DNA of 64,000 nucleotides, taken from contig CATIUR010000003.1 in NCBI GenBank assembly GCA_949592205.1, positions 83,663,001 through 83,727,000 on the forward strand, written 5' to 3'. This DNA is from Helichrysum umbraculigerum. Its lineage: Eukaryota; Streptophyta; Magnoliopsida; Asterales; Asteraceae. Numbering within the stretch: position 1 is the first letter of the stretch; every line of letters begins with the position of its first letter. The notes beneath the pieces were generated by a model that saw only the letters and a program-made list of their open reading frames with translations, was not told where the DNA came from and did no database searches. This document shows, in pieces, positions 43,794 through 55,889 of this stretch. The position numbers were made by a program, and so were the translations under genes.

Positions 43794-45282
43794 TGATGAA
43801 CGCCAAAATGTGCTATTTTATAGTACTAATTACCCCTTTATTCAATACATTTCTTATGCATTTTTATTGAATGTGATACTCATTTCGTTCATATTTGAAT
43901 TTAGGAGTTATTTGGAGCTTGAATCAGAAAAGAAGCGGAAAATGTGCTAATATTGAAGAAAATAGCTAAAATGGTTGAAGATTGATCATTTGAAGTCGAC
44001 TGGCTAAAAAGTTGGAAATTAACATCCATACGGCGTATGGAAATCCATACGGCGTATGGATGTTGTGAGCCGGGCCACCAGAATACGCAGGCTGGATCCA
44101 TGGGCTTTTCAATCCATACGGCGTATGGATGTCCATACGGCGTATGGATTGCCTCGGCAGAAACCCTAAATATTTCATTTTACTCTCATTTTTAGGGTAT
44201 CAATCATATTTTTCTTCCAGCCGGTTTTACCACTCAAAAACTCTAATTCCAGAGCAATTTTTGGAGGAGAAAGATCAAGAAGAATTGAAGCTTTTCATTC
44301 GTTCAATCCTTATTTCGGTTTCTCGGTTTGAATACATTTCTTCTTTTCATTTGATTATGATTTCGGTTATGAATATGAATCTGAGTTTCTGTAAAATTAT
44401 GATTGGCTAATTCTTTATTGTATTTGCTTGGATAATGATACTTAGATTACGGATTGATTATTGATTTGCGGATTTAATTGGATTTATTGAAAGTTTACGT
44501 GTTTATTTGACGATCCTTGGTTATTGAATGATTATTAGTAATTACCTAACGTGGTTTTATGGTTAATTGAGATTGATTTCCTTTTAATTATAAAATTATT
44601 GATAATTGTTGATTTCAATTGATGATTGTTGCTGAATATATTGAGTTTGACTGGTTAGGGTTAATAATTGGTAATGATCATTGATGAACAAGATAACTTT
44701 AATTAGTTATAGACTTTGTTGATTCAAGTCAAGAAAATAAATGACTTAAACGGTGTTGGTTTAATTTAGAATACAATTTGGTGGGCAACGTTAAATTGAA
44801 CTGTTAGCGTGTTGAAAACAACTTTGTGTCTTTCTTAATTGTGTTTATATCAGTCTATCTTGTAAGGAAGATTGGTAATATTTGTGAAATCACCAATAAA
44901 TCCATATGTTAGCAAATCAATAAAATGATTTCCGGACTCTAAGGAAAGTAATCCAAGCAAATGCATTTATTTTATTATTGAATTAAATAAATTTTTTTAA
45001 GTAATTATTTTAGTATTTCTTTATTTTATTATTAAGTTTTATTTAATAAACTATTCTTCATAATTGTTTGCCAATTGTTCGATCGGAACTAAAACGCCAC
45101 CATTATTTATTGCTTTCATTATTTGTATCAATTTCCAATTTATTTAATTAAACATCTGTTCCCTGTCTTCGATCCGGACTTATCATACTATACTATTATA
45201 TGACCAGGTATTCTTGCCTGAGTTGTGTATAGTTAGTAAGGTAATTTCCATTTTAAAATAAAGCCCTGTTTACACAGCATCA
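43794..45282 (+). repeat. 3' LTR of the Athila-like element
   Basis: 1489 bp, uninterrupted. All four CCATACGGCGTATGG palindromes are intact here (44026, 44045, 44114, 44133). It ends at the GATAT TSD. Confidence 0.96.
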
Positions 45283-45648
45283 GATATCCACTCCAAACTT
45301 TCCACAACTACTAATTTTCAACGAATGTTTGTAAACAGGATTTCCAACGTGGGGTCAATGACAATAATTTTCAACATATTTAATTTAACTTCAGTTTTCA
45401 GTAAATTTTTACCATCTCAAGTTTTCAAAAAGAATTACATCAGCAAGGATTTGTAAACAAAAATTTCCTCACAAAGCGCTTTATGAAACTTTCAAAATCC
45501 ATAAGTTATTAACAAAGTTACCAAAAATTACGAAGACATACTTTCGTTAGCCAAATGAAAAACCATATATATGAACCAACACTTGATTTTCACTCGACTT
45601 CTCTCTATGATCTAACCTTTAGTACCACTATAGACAATTACGTGTCAG
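45283..45648. other. Non-coding internal sequence of the chromovirus
   Basis: Level-1 DNA resumes after the TSD. I see nothing coding until 45649, and RT/RNase H are absent. Confidence 0.5.
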
Positions 45649-47184
45649 ATGACGACCTATTCTATGATGGGCCGAAGACATTTCCCCTGCCTACTTACTT
45701 TGGACAACGATCTCATCATTCAAATCCTTACCGCTCAACTCGAAGCCATGAAACCAGAAAACCTGAAACATGAGGCCTTGCGTAACATGGAAAAACAGTT
45801 TGAAACCAAACCCAACGGAGTCAAATACTTCACCAACCGAATCTGGTTGCCCTATTTTGGAAATATCCAGGACTTGGTGATGGATGAAGCTCACAAGTCC
45901 AAATATTCTATACATCCTGGCTCCGACAAAATGTATCATGGCATCAGGGAATTATACTGGTAGCCAAACATGAAAGCTGAGATTGCCACCTACGTCAGCA
46001 AGTGCCTCACATGCTCTAAAGTCAAAGCTGAATACCAAAAACCTTCCGGCCTACTTCAACAACCGGACATTCCTCAGTGGAAATGGGAGCAGATCACTAT
46101 GGATTTCATCACCAAACTCCCAAAAACATCGATCGGTTGCGATACCATTTAGGTGATCGTTGATCGTCTCACCAAATCTGCTCATTTCCTCGCCATCAAA
46201 GAAACCGATAAAATGGAACGCCTCACACGAATATATCTCAAGGAAATTGTATCACGACACGGCGTTCCCATCTCGATTATCTCTGACAGAGATAGTCGTT
46301 TCACATCTCGCTTTTGGCAATCACTTCAGAAATCATTGGGTACTCGTCTGGATATGAGTACGGCATATCATCCACAAACTGACGGCCAAAGTGAACGAAC
46401 AATTCAAACACTGGAAGACATGCTACGAGCCAACGTAGTTGATTTCGGTACCAACTGGGAACGTTACTTGCCGTTGTGTGAATTCTCATATAACAACAGC
46501 CACCATACCAGTATTGGAGCTGCACCATTTGAGGCATTATACGGTCGTAAATGCCGATCACCTATCTGTTGGACCGAGGTGGGAGACAGCCAACTTACTG
46601 GTCCAGAAATCATCCATGAAACCACCGAGAAAATCGTTGGTATCCAACAACGGCTGAAAGCCGCACGTGATCGTCAGAAGAGTTATTCTGACGTGAGACG
46701 CAAGCATCTCGAATTCCAGGTTGGGGATCGAGTATTGCTCAAAGTATCGCCTTAGAAAGGCGTCATCCATTTTGGTAAACGCGGAAAACTAAACCCCAGA
46801 TACATTGGACCTTTCCAGATACTCAAAAGGGTTGGTCCAGTGGCATATCGATTGCAGCTACCTCCCGAACTCAGTAGCGTACATCCCACTTTCCACATTT
46901 CTAATCTTAAGAAATGTCTATCTGACGAAACACTCATTATTCCTCTCGAGGAGATTCAAATCGACGAAAAACTTCATTTTGTTGAAACACCAGTGGAAAT
47001 CATGGACCGTGAGGTCAAACAGCTAAAACAAAGTCGTATTCCCATCGTAAGGTCCGGTGGAATTCGCGGCGTGGTCCGGTGGAATTCGCGGCGTGGTCCG
47101 GAATTCACTTGGGAACGGGAAGACCAAATGCGACTCAAATACCCTCAGTTATTCTCGGATTCCACTCACACGACTCAGAGCTAA
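45649..47184 (+). pseudogene. pol: pol 3' part of the chromovirus: integrase plus chromodomain
   Basis: One 1536-bp frame encodes the end of pol. An N-terminal linker leads into the zinc-binding region (H in VMDEAHKSKYSIHPG; CLTCSKVK). The integrase core follows, with D in ITMDFITKLP, D in IISDRDSRF and E in GQSERTIQTLEDM. A C-terminal module and a chromodomain (PVEIMDREVKQL; GPEFTWEREDQM) complete it. The chromodomain targets integration to modified chromatin in this family. Exactly three stops interrupt the frame: TAG at 45961, 46150 and 46753, each where the family has Trp. A 22-bp tandem duplication at 47051-47094 sits inside the chromodomain. Confidence 0.92.
47051..47094 (+). repeat. 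22-bp tandem duplication in the chromodomain
   Basis: The unit beginning GGTCCGGTGGAATTC occurs twice head to tail, with a partial third copy after it. Despite the non-triplet length the frame stays open, which implies one base was also lost just upstream (47046-47050). Confidence 0.9.
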
Positions 47185-47206
47185 ATTTCGGGATGAAATT
47201 CTCCTA

Positions 47207-47218
47207 ACAAGGGGAGAA
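47207..47218 (+). other. Polypurine tract of the chromovirus
   Basis: ACAAGGGGAGAA immediately precedes the LTR start TGTAACACCCG at 47219. Confidence 0.85.
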
Positions 47219-49114
47219 TGTAACACCCGCCAAATTAGGACTAGTCATTAGCTCCTAATCATTTTGTAACACATGTAATTAGTGCTATGATAGGCTAATT
47301 GTATGCATCATTATATATATATTTGAGAATATATACACGTACACGATTTGCCCAAATCGTGCATCTTAATATCGGATGGATTCCGGTACACAATCATACG
47401 GACGTTGGTGAAACAATTATTAATAATATGGAATTATTTAATAACATCGATAAATACTTTATATTATGTGTATAATATAACGAACATATACGTTTTGCTT
47501 AAAACGTGATCGAACGCGATGAAAACGCGTGAAACGCATCCGACAGACGAAATAAATCCAAGTTATATTTTTATAACCCAAAACTAAGTATTTTGATAAA
47601 ATACTTCAAGTAAAAACGACTCGATTACACGTATACAATTATAACGTTTAAAAACGCTACACGACTCGAATAAATACACGATTCGCAACCGACGACCAAA
47701 CAAAAATCCAAATATTAACTTGGTAACTTAAAATATATCATATTGAGTAAAACATTTATTTAAAAATATCATGTTTTAAATCGTTAATAAAAACGTACTA
47801 TTTAAATTGTTATACGATTAAATGATCGGGTAAACGAACACGGGACTTAATGTAACTTTGGGGAAATGATTTAAACACCCACATGGGGGTGGGACCCACG
47901 AAAATCAGCTGCCCTTGGCAGGCCCCACACCCCCATGCCCTTCCTTCCTTGCTTCTTTGACTAAAACACACCATACCACCACCACTTCAATCATCTACTT
48001 CCTCACTCAATCTCACCTTCTCCCTACCCTCCTCTCTCTCCATTTCTTGCTGAATTCTAGCAAAAGAATGTCACCATAATCCACCAAAAACACCCCCTAA
48101 AACCTCCTCTAATTTCAATACGGTTTGGAGCAAAAACGATCACCAAGCAACGAGGAACAATCCTATCTTTTCGGTTTCTCCATACGCGTTGTAAGAATCT
48201 CGTCACTTCTCTAAAATACTTTTATCTTGTTCATTATCATGTTAGTAAGTTTGTTCAACCATAAAATGTCCAATTTATAAGCCGAAACGCATTTTTAAAA
48301 CTCGAAAACCTAAACAGTTTTCTGTGAAAGAAAAAAATGTTCCACTTCCACGATTTTTAGAAAAATCATTTCAACATAAAAATGGACGTTTCTTAAGCCT
48401 AAAATGTAGTACAAGAAGTAAGCTTTCTAACAAATTTATTTCGTAACGTTTCGGGTCCGTTTGATAGCCGAAAATAATTTTCTCCGGTGACATAGACTTA
48501 CTGTTCCGGCGGCCAGGAAACTTCCACCTACTTCTCGAGACCATAACTCGAGTTCTAGACCACTAAAACGTATGAGACCAGTGCCAAAATCTCACAAATT
48601 TTGTTATCTTTAAAAAGTTCTTCTATAGCCTCGACTAAAAATACAATGATTCTTCCAGAAAATTAATCTATGAAAACAGTTTAAAATCGGACCAAACAGA
48701 AACTGTGATACTTTGTGATTTTTTTTTAAAATATCAAACGACCTCCAAAAGTCATAAAAAATTAAAGGAAGTACATAAGATATGTGGGAACGTCGTGTAA
48801 AAATTTTGGAACGTTTCGATAAAGTTTGCTTAGTCAAATAAAATTCACAAATTCGGACTAATTTTACTCCAAACTTTGACTTTCGTTGACTTTCGGATTT
48901 TCCAGCTAACTTCGGATTTTCTTGCCAAATTCGGATTTTTGACTCCAAAAGTCAACTTTCGGAGTTGACTTTTGCTAAGTTCGGATGAATAGTGTTTTTG
49001 GCCCAAAACCTTGAATTTTGACACTTTCGGACCTCAAACTTTCGGATATAAACGCACGAATAATTTCGGATACGAATTTTCGGACATATATATACACTCG
49101 GACATATATGCTTT

Positions 49115-49192
<78 letters not shown>

Positions 49193-50277
49193 CTTGGAAA
49201 TATTAAGGTAGACGAATACATACTTTCACATATGTATATACTTTTATAAGTATACAAATCAACGAACACATAACAATAATAATAATTTGAGTTTATTATT
49301 ACGAAAACCCACCAACGGACCGTACATGTTTTCAAAAACACAAACGAACAAACTATTGGACATTACTAGTTGGATGAACAACTAGCATAGGTGATCTTTT
49401 AAGATACCTACTCACTATCATAACCTTGCGCGTTTAGGACGCCCGGCAGGTTACAGTCGCTTGGACGACATCATATCTTTGTGCACTATCATTATTTGCT
49501 ATTAGCAAACGCATTAGACTCAGGTGAGTCTCATGGCCCCGACATTTTACTGTTTTTACTCCCGGGGTGGCAATACATGCTCTACTTTGTTTTACATGTG
49601 AACACGAGTACTAAAACTCGCTATATTCTGCATGATCTGTTTTTCTAATCATTTTAAGTCCTCTACGATCATAGTTTGGTAATACTTTTGTAGCGTGAAT
49701 GTTAGTGTATGGTACCATATGGGATTGACAATCCCCGTCCGGGTTAGCAAGCACTAACTGGTCAAACAGACGCATTATCATTTGTTCATACGAGTGTAGA
49801 TTAGACACTCGCAGGGAGGCACCCTCGATCAGGCACTTGATTGTGATCCTGACACCTCAGTTAAGCTCAGACTATGACCTCATGGCAGACATATACATTA
49901 TTTGATTGATTTCAAATCATTATATTAAATCTTGTAGTTCACACATTACTTTATCATTATACAAACTTGTGAGCTCACCAGCTTTTAGCTGACCTTTTAG
50001 CATGTATTCTCAGGTACTCAGCAGTAGTAGTTCTGCTCGCTCAGGATGCCCATTAGCTCGAGTCTCATGCAACTATCAGGAGATTGTCATGCATTACTAT
50101 ATTTTGTAACATAGTTATGCCTTAGAATCTCTTACATCAATTACGAGCTTTGGTAAACACTGTAACTTGTAAACCACGGATATAGAGTCGTTCATTATAT
50201 ATCTTGTGTGCTTTGATTGCCCGATTAGTCACGCCCCGACCCGTATCGCTTCCGCATCATAATTTGGGGGTGCGACA
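47219..50277 (+). repeat. 3' LTR of the chromovirus (3059 bp, complete)
   Basis: It runs from TGTAACACCCG to GGGGTGCGACA and matches 1-2769. The AT microsatellite is at 49118-49190. The length of about 3 kb is typical of Tekay/Del elements. Confidence 0.95.
49118..49190. repeat. (AT)n microsatellite inside the 3' LTR
   Basis: Uninterrupted AT dinucleotides, the counterpart of 1583-1653. Confidence 0.97.
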
Positions 50278-50354
50278 GATACAGCACTCATAATGGAGAA
50301 TGATGATGAACCGGCACTACTAATGTGCCTAATTGACGACAATTAGAAAATTAG

Positions 50355-50818
50355 AAAGCTTGGTCGTGTGATACGATCAAGACAAAGCCGTGTGATGCGG
50401 AAAATATATAAAAGGTGTAGGCAATTTAGTGAATGAATTAAAAAGGAAACGTGTGTGATACGGTTTCAATCAGTGAAGGATCAAGATAATTCTGTGAGAG
50501 AATTAAAATAAGTGAAAACAGTGTGAAGAGGTTGTGTGAAATGACCAAGTTAAGCCGTGAAGGATGGTTTGTGAAGAACAGATTAGTGACTAATCAAATG
50601 AAAATGGTATGAAGCCAAGTTGTGTGAAACAAAATTGTAAAGATAATCTATGATAGATTATGAAAGGAAAACTGCGTGATGCAAGGTAGTGAGAAACTAC
50701 AAAAGAAAGTTTGTGAGGAGCAAAGTTTGTGTGAAGCAAAGTTCGTGAGAAGCAAGTTTGTGTGAAGCAAAGTTCGTGAGGAGCAAAGTTTGTGAAGCAA
50801 AGTTCGTGAGGAACAAAT
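50355..50818 (+). repeat. Array of short stem-loops with GTGA-type loops
   Basis: Perfect examples are TAATTCT-GTGAG-AGAATTA (50487-50505), GATTAG-TGA-CTAATC (50581-50595), ATAATCTA-TGA-TAGATTAT (50643-50661), GTAG-TGAGAAA-CTAC (50686-50700) and GTTC-GTGAG-GAAC (50802-50814). Imperfect ones include 50359-50381 (8 of 9 pairs) and 50446-50468. At least ten such units are present, with different arms but related loops. Confidence 0.8.
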
Positions 50819-50984
50819 TAAATTGAAGAATGAAGATGGTGTGTAGTCATCAAAGATTTATTCAATACAAAGCTTTTGCCACAAGTTGAGAAGACTTGGG
50901 TCAAGCAGAAAATAGACATGATGGAAAGACAGATGATGAAGTCGTAAGACTAGAAGGACAAGTCTTAAACAATTAGGGGGAGAC

Positions 50985-51300
50985 TGTTGGACTTTTAATT
51001 AGTTCAAGACTTGGGGTATAAACAGTAAATGGCAAAAAAGGAAAATGGTGGCAATTAACAACCAACGAGTGTGACTTTTGACAAAGAGACACAACCGCCA
51101 TTAACCACCAACCGAACCATTGTGATGGTTGGATGGCACCGATTCATTATGTATATATATGTATTAGATTAACAGAAAGTGTAACACAAAAAATTACGGT
51201 GATTGTAACAAGAAAACATACAATGATTGTAAACTTCGTTCTAGATTAATAAAGAGTGATTCTTTATGTGTTTTGTGTTGAATTAAATTCCTGGGCAACA
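50985..51300 (+). repeat. 3' LTR of the copia remnant
   Basis: 316 bp from TGTTGGACTTTT to CTGGGCAACA, directly after a purine tract. It includes a TATATATATG stretch near 51150. Only one copy is in the window. Confidence 0.72.
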
Positions 51301-51942
51301 TTTATTATATTTAAGATTACTAGATTTTAGACTTGTGTATAAACGCAGGATGTTGAAAAGTAAACCATTTTCATTTTATTATTATTATAAGTCTCATTAT
51401 CTCCTACTCGAGTATCGTTTTCAGTAGCTCTTCAAGTGATAGATTGCTACATCCATTACTCAAAAATATATATGGAGAATTTGTATACTTATTTAATTTC
51501 ATGTTACTTAGTTAGTTATCACTTCCCACTTTAAAGTGAAAGTTATTTGAGAATGAGAAATTAGATACTCACAACATGAAATTTCCTTGAATAAACTAAC
51601 CGATAATGATAGGAACCTATATGATTTTGATCAATTAGTCAGAATCTATATTGAAGTGTAATTTTTTGTAACTTAATAGTAAAAAACTATAAAAATTGGA
51701 GGGCTTTTTTTTTTCTTTATTATTATAATATAGAGGAAGAGGATTAAGTACATATTACATGTTCACATGGAGTCACAATTAACAAAACGATAATTAGTCA
51801 CTCTAAAAATTATATTTAAAAATCTAAGACTCTAATTATCGAATCAACAAACTAATACAAATCGCTATTTTCGACATATGATAAATCGATGTAATATTCT
51901 TACCAATAATAATAATAAATTGATAACAAAATGATGATGATG

Positions 51943-52019
<77 letters not shown>

Positions 52020-52020
52020 T

Positions 52021-52060
<40 letters not shown>

Positions 52061-52080
52061 CTTTAATAATAATAACAACT

Positions 52081-52112
<32 letters not shown>

Positions 52113-52510
52113 TAGGTAAAAACATTACAGATTGGTTAATTGAAAGTTTAATAAAACCAAATTATTCAATTGGTCTGTAGGTCTTTATTTTACAAAATAT
52201 TTCAATAGCAAAGGTTTTCGTTTATTATTAGTGTAAACCCTGTGTATACATAGATATTTAAATATAAACATATATGGCAATTACATTATAATATGTATTT
52301 GATGATGAAAACGCAAAAAAGTATATATATTTTAATCTTTAAACCCGTGTATGTACATGTATCGTCAATGAAAATGTATAATAATTTTAAAAAACACACA
52401 TTGAAAATACAAATCGCTCATTTTCCACATATGATAAAACGGTGTATTATTCTTACCAATAATTATAATAAATTGATAACAAAATGATATTCCCTTTGTC
52501 CCACCCAAAG
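51301..52510. repeat. AT-rich host spacer with AAT microsatellite and a small duplication
   Basis: An AAT/ATA microsatellite, interrupted by ACTTT, fills 51941-52112. A block of about 80 bp at 51855-51935 recurs with changes at 52407-52488, flanking the microsatellite region. No gene seen; open frames here encode only poly-Ile or poly-Leu. Confidence 0.85.
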
Positions 52511-52655
52511 TGTAACACCCCAAAATCTGAGATAATATTTTAATAAGTGTAAAAGTATTTATTTTGGATTATAATTATTTGTGTAAAAATAATAATAACT
52601 GTGATCGGTTTTTAAGTTCCAGACAATATTAATCGAGGGGAATAAAATTAATACA
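52511..52655 (+). repeat. Fragment of a chromovirus-type LTR start
   Basis: It begins TGTAACACCCC. The stretch GGTTTTTAAGTTCCAGACAAT with the bases after it matches the reverse-oriented solo LTR at 60792-62794 (about 62565-62610 read on the minus strand). Boundaries to the right are unclear. Confidence 0.45.
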
Positions 52656-52829
52656 TCCATATCTATCTAATTACATACATACATACATATGCATTCATGT
52701 TCCAACTCGTTCCAGAAAGTGAGAGGGAAAATGGAAAACGCGGGGAGTTAGGGGAGGAAGAGATTAGTTAAGTGAATTCAGCCATCTCAATAATATCAGA
52801 ACCTACTATACATGGTTAAAATTACCTTT

Positions 52830-54410
52830 CTATGAGCATCTCTTTCTCAATTTCATGTATAATCTCAGGCCCATGAAAAGTAAACGCCAAGCTATGCCCT
52901 TACCAGCAAGAACTTTAGCTCCCTGTATCAAAAAATTACAAACACTTGAAAAAAGCATGTGCTTATTTCCGTCGCTGCTCTCTATAATAGAAGGATATAA
53001 ATGAAACTTTTTCAAGAAGATTAATGTTAGCACGAACATGTACTCCAAAACCTATTGACCTCTCATTTGAAACACAATAATTATTTGTGCCTACATAGTT
53101 AAAAGAGGAAAATCATATACCAACATGACTATTTAATTGTTAAATGTAATAAAAGTTTAAAAAGTAGTCATGTAACATAGAAAAACAAATAAGAATCCTT
53201 TTTGTAATGGTTGGCAGAAAACATAACCTGTTAAGCTTTATGGACCATTCAATACCAGCAATAGCACTCACAACGGCAGCAATGAATATATATTCATTTA
53301 ATGTGCTGATAGAATCGATAATTCTAAGCACGATTATGAGACCATTAGGCTTCCGATCAACATGTTTATATACCAAAAAGGCACAACTTGACCATGAGGG
53401 TCAAAATATATCAAATTGTAGTTTAGTACATATGACTTCTGGTGTGTAGATAGGTAAAGCTTATTTTACCTAACGCAAACACAAGAAGGCAGAGGTGGAA
53501 GTTTGGACTCACCGTCATGCCAGTTTTGCAGCAATAGTAATCACAAGGCCTTTTCCTTGTTGCAACACAGATAATTTGTTAATTTTCCTTTATGTATCAT
53601 TCAAAGTTAGTGTTAGGATGTGCCTATTGACAGAGTCGTGGAAGGATTAAGATGTCATTCTACTTGCAAGGTATTGTTTAATTGAAACTGAAACATAACA
53701 TTAACAAAAAAATTCTAATATATTCCTGATATGTAAGTCAGAATAAGAAAAAGAGTGACATTAATAAGAAATATGCACGTCAGAATATGGGTCAGGTTCA
53801 GAATTTACAATAACCTCATCATCCAAAAGTTCAACAACTTCATCCCATTTCCAGTTTTCTAAGTGTTGCTTACACTCTTGTCGCTTTATGAAATCATCAA
53901 TCTGAAAAGAAAATAAAAACAGCAATGCATACATCAGTTGCTAGACTAAACGAACAACATGAAATGCCAAAAAAGTAACCAACAAACCTCATCTTCATCA
54001 AAATCCCAGTCATAATCCTGATATCAGTATCATTCCTTACATTACCGGCCACTGAACTTGATGCACCTGATTCAGCCATATCAGCATTCCCACTTGGCAG
54101 TCAAGTAGAAATTAAAGAATCACACGTTAAAGTTAAAAGTGAGTCAATAAACATAATATCCCCATTATAGATATAAAAATGGGCTAAATACCATTTAGTG
54201 AACTGTTTTACCACCGTTTCTTTGCTTGAAGTGTCATGAACAGCAACAACTGTGGCTTTAGCATCCAGTTTAATTTCCGGTTGTGCAGTTGCATCATAGA
54301 TTTGAGTCTCGTCTGATGTGACAATAGCCTTATTTTTTCTGAAACTTACAAGATAGGAGTCAATTTGTATACCATAGTCAAGGCATTGATTACCATCAAA
54401 AGTTATCAAT
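52830..54410 (-). pseudogene. Possible host gene exons or remnant, minus strand
   Basis: Several blocks look exon-like but I cannot name a family. At 53772-53901 a minus-strand block follows a TTTTCAG acceptor and ends in a stop, with an acidic Asp/Glu-rich product. At 53983-54070 another acidic block ends before a GTTTGT donor. At 54101-54409 an open frame of 102 aa lies upstream. Blocks at 52840-52925 and 53200-53376 have acceptor- or donor-like edges. Frame breaks between them suggest a degraded gene. Treat as a lead only. Confidence 0.28.
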
Positions 54411-55020
54411 TGACAGGTAATGTAAAGAAGAGAACTTTATGTCAACCTCCATAGTGACAACGGATGTTTGGGATTGATGAAGTCTGCAATAGTATTCTGG
54501 TGTTGTGATCAAAAATTGTCACCAGGGGTTACATATTTAAATCTCTAATCAACAGCAGGCACAATCATATACAGTCTTTTGATTGGCTATGCTGAAGACG
54601 GTTTGAAAATCATGGGGGATGTGAAAACGTGGTGAAAATAAGTGACAATAACAGTGTGTAACTGCAGAGTTTTTTGATAATAGGATAACCAACCCTAGTC
54701 TCTATCTATCCGATGGACAACATTAAAAGTCAAGTAAAATTTAAGGATATGATTAAAAGGAAAATGTACTTGGCGTTGTCCATATAATATAGAAATTCAT
54801 TGGTAAGATAAATAGATAATGAGAGAGAATTAGTAAAATAACATTTGTTAAATATTGGATGGGATCATATATGGATCTCTTATCTTCAACACATATGGAC
54901 CTAGAATGAACATTGAATACGGCCGTGTGGTTAGCAATTTCATAGCTCAAGCAATTTGGTAACTTATATGACAGTGCTTATTGTGCACTATTTAATAAGG
55001 AGTAGTTTCTTACGCCTATG

Positions 55021-55374
55021 TAGAGGTGGCAATATTGACCCATTACTAATTATATGGTCGATGTGGTTGTGCTCTATGTCAAATGGTTAAATCAAAAGCT
55101 ATAAGCAGAAAAGGTCAAATGGGTTGGAAGTCCCCCAAATTCTATTTTCGTAGTGCTTTAAAACCTTAACGTCTTTTAATTCGAAGATCTGGATTATTAT
55201 TGTAACAACATTGTTGTTTAATCATAATATACGCATTAGTTATTCTATAATAGAAAATTAAGCATATGAATAGTGGAAATAAATTGTTAGTGGGCTAACC
55301 CAACCCAGCCGGTTTTGACATGTACTATATGACCCGTTACCAAACCCAGCTGACGCACTCATTTTACCACCTCT
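55021..55374. mobile_element. Candidate MITE with GAGGTGG terminal repeats
   Basis: The left end AGAGGTGGCAATATTGACCC and the right end, read in reverse complement as AAGAGGTGGTAAAATGAGTG, form imperfect inverted repeats. The interior is AT-rich with phrases such as GGTCAAATGGG. No clear TSD. Confidence 0.4.
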
Positions 55375-55551
55375 TCCCTCTTGGCATGTTTTTTTTTTCA
55401 TTGCTGATGACCTGATGTTTAATGTTTGAAACTTGAGCCGCTAGAGAATAGTTCCTGGTTATGATATATTACTTCATTTTTGGTCACCAATCAAGTGTAT
55501 TCTCCACCTCCAGTTTATTTAGTATGTGTCCCTTGTTTCCCTGTTTATCAG

Positions 55552-55633
55552 GTATGTTTCCCTTTATGTCAATGATGGCCTACTTCGGCTTATGGAAGGA
55601 AACAATTAGGGCCAATCAACCATGGAAATCCAG
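55552..55633 (+). other. Possible host exon, plus strand
   Basis: A block between a CTGTTTATCAG acceptor and a CCAG/GTTAGT donor encodes a peptide beginning MFPFMSMMAYFGLWKE. A second open block after AATGTAG at about 57000 could be the terminal exon; two of its frames are open and I cannot choose between them. Unidentified. Confidence 0.25.
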
Positions 55634-55889
55634 GTTAGTATCATTACATATATTCAAATAAAAATACTACAGGTGACCAGATTTACTTGTTTCCAGTTCA
55701 TGCCTGTTTTTATAGTACGTTTTGTTGAATTTCTGTCCATGTATTGTTTCATAGCTTACTGAATCGGGATTATGATGCCACAGCAATGCTAACTCAGTAA
55801 CTCTTCACCAATGTACTTAGGTGAATTCACCAAGGTTGAACTTGCATAGAATGTGAAAGAGGTCAATTCTGATGTTGCTTTCTCTTATT

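Larger units (their letters stand above)
4935..45282 (+). mobile_element. Athila-like Ty3/gypsy element (level 2)
   Basis: The LTR begins TGATGAACGCC at 4935 and again at 43794, and ends TTTACACAGCATCA at 20027 and 45282. The TSD is GATAT at 4930-4934 and 45283-45287. A tRNA-Asp-type primer site lies at 20034 and a purine tract at 43781. Own sequence: 4935-6355, 19953-24228, 25670-26021 and 41261-45282. Gag, protease, RT, RNase H and integrase are all recognisable, but at least five 1-bp indels, one nonsense change and three insertions make it inactive. No envelope-like ORF lies after integrase. Confidence 0.92.
1..50277 (+). mobile_element. Tekay/Del-like Ty3/gypsy chromovirus (level 1, outermost, partial)
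   Basis: This is the outermost element of the nested stack. The sequence from position 1 onwards matches 47446 onwards, so the window starts about 227 bp inside the 5' LTR. A tRNA-Met-type primer site follows the 5' LTR at 2773, and a purine tract (47207-47218) precedes the 3' LTR. Its own sequence is only 1-4934 and 45283-50277; the remainder is a younger insertion. Integrase and a C-terminal chromodomain identify the lineage. No protease, reverse transcriptase or RNase H is visible in its own DNA, so it was defective or deleted. The left boundary and the left TSD lie outside the window; the candidate right TSD is GATAC at 50278. Confidence 0.88.
50278..51300 (+). mobile_element. Truncated Ty1/copia remnant (3' part)
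   Basis: It starts with a coding-like scrap (ENDDEPALLMCL) resembling the gag-pol linker of copia elements. A stem-loop-rich non-coding stretch follows, then a purine tract (TTAGGGGGAGAC, 50973-50984) and an LTR. RT and integrase are missing. The chromovirus inserted into it; the rest should lie left of the window. Confidence 0.65.

Noticed and set aside
50700..50820. CRISPR-like or satellite array
   Set aside because: Units vary in arms and length, and the context is a plant retroelement.
51836..52119. Poly-Leu and poly-Ile ORFs
   Set aside because: By-products of the AAT microsatellite.
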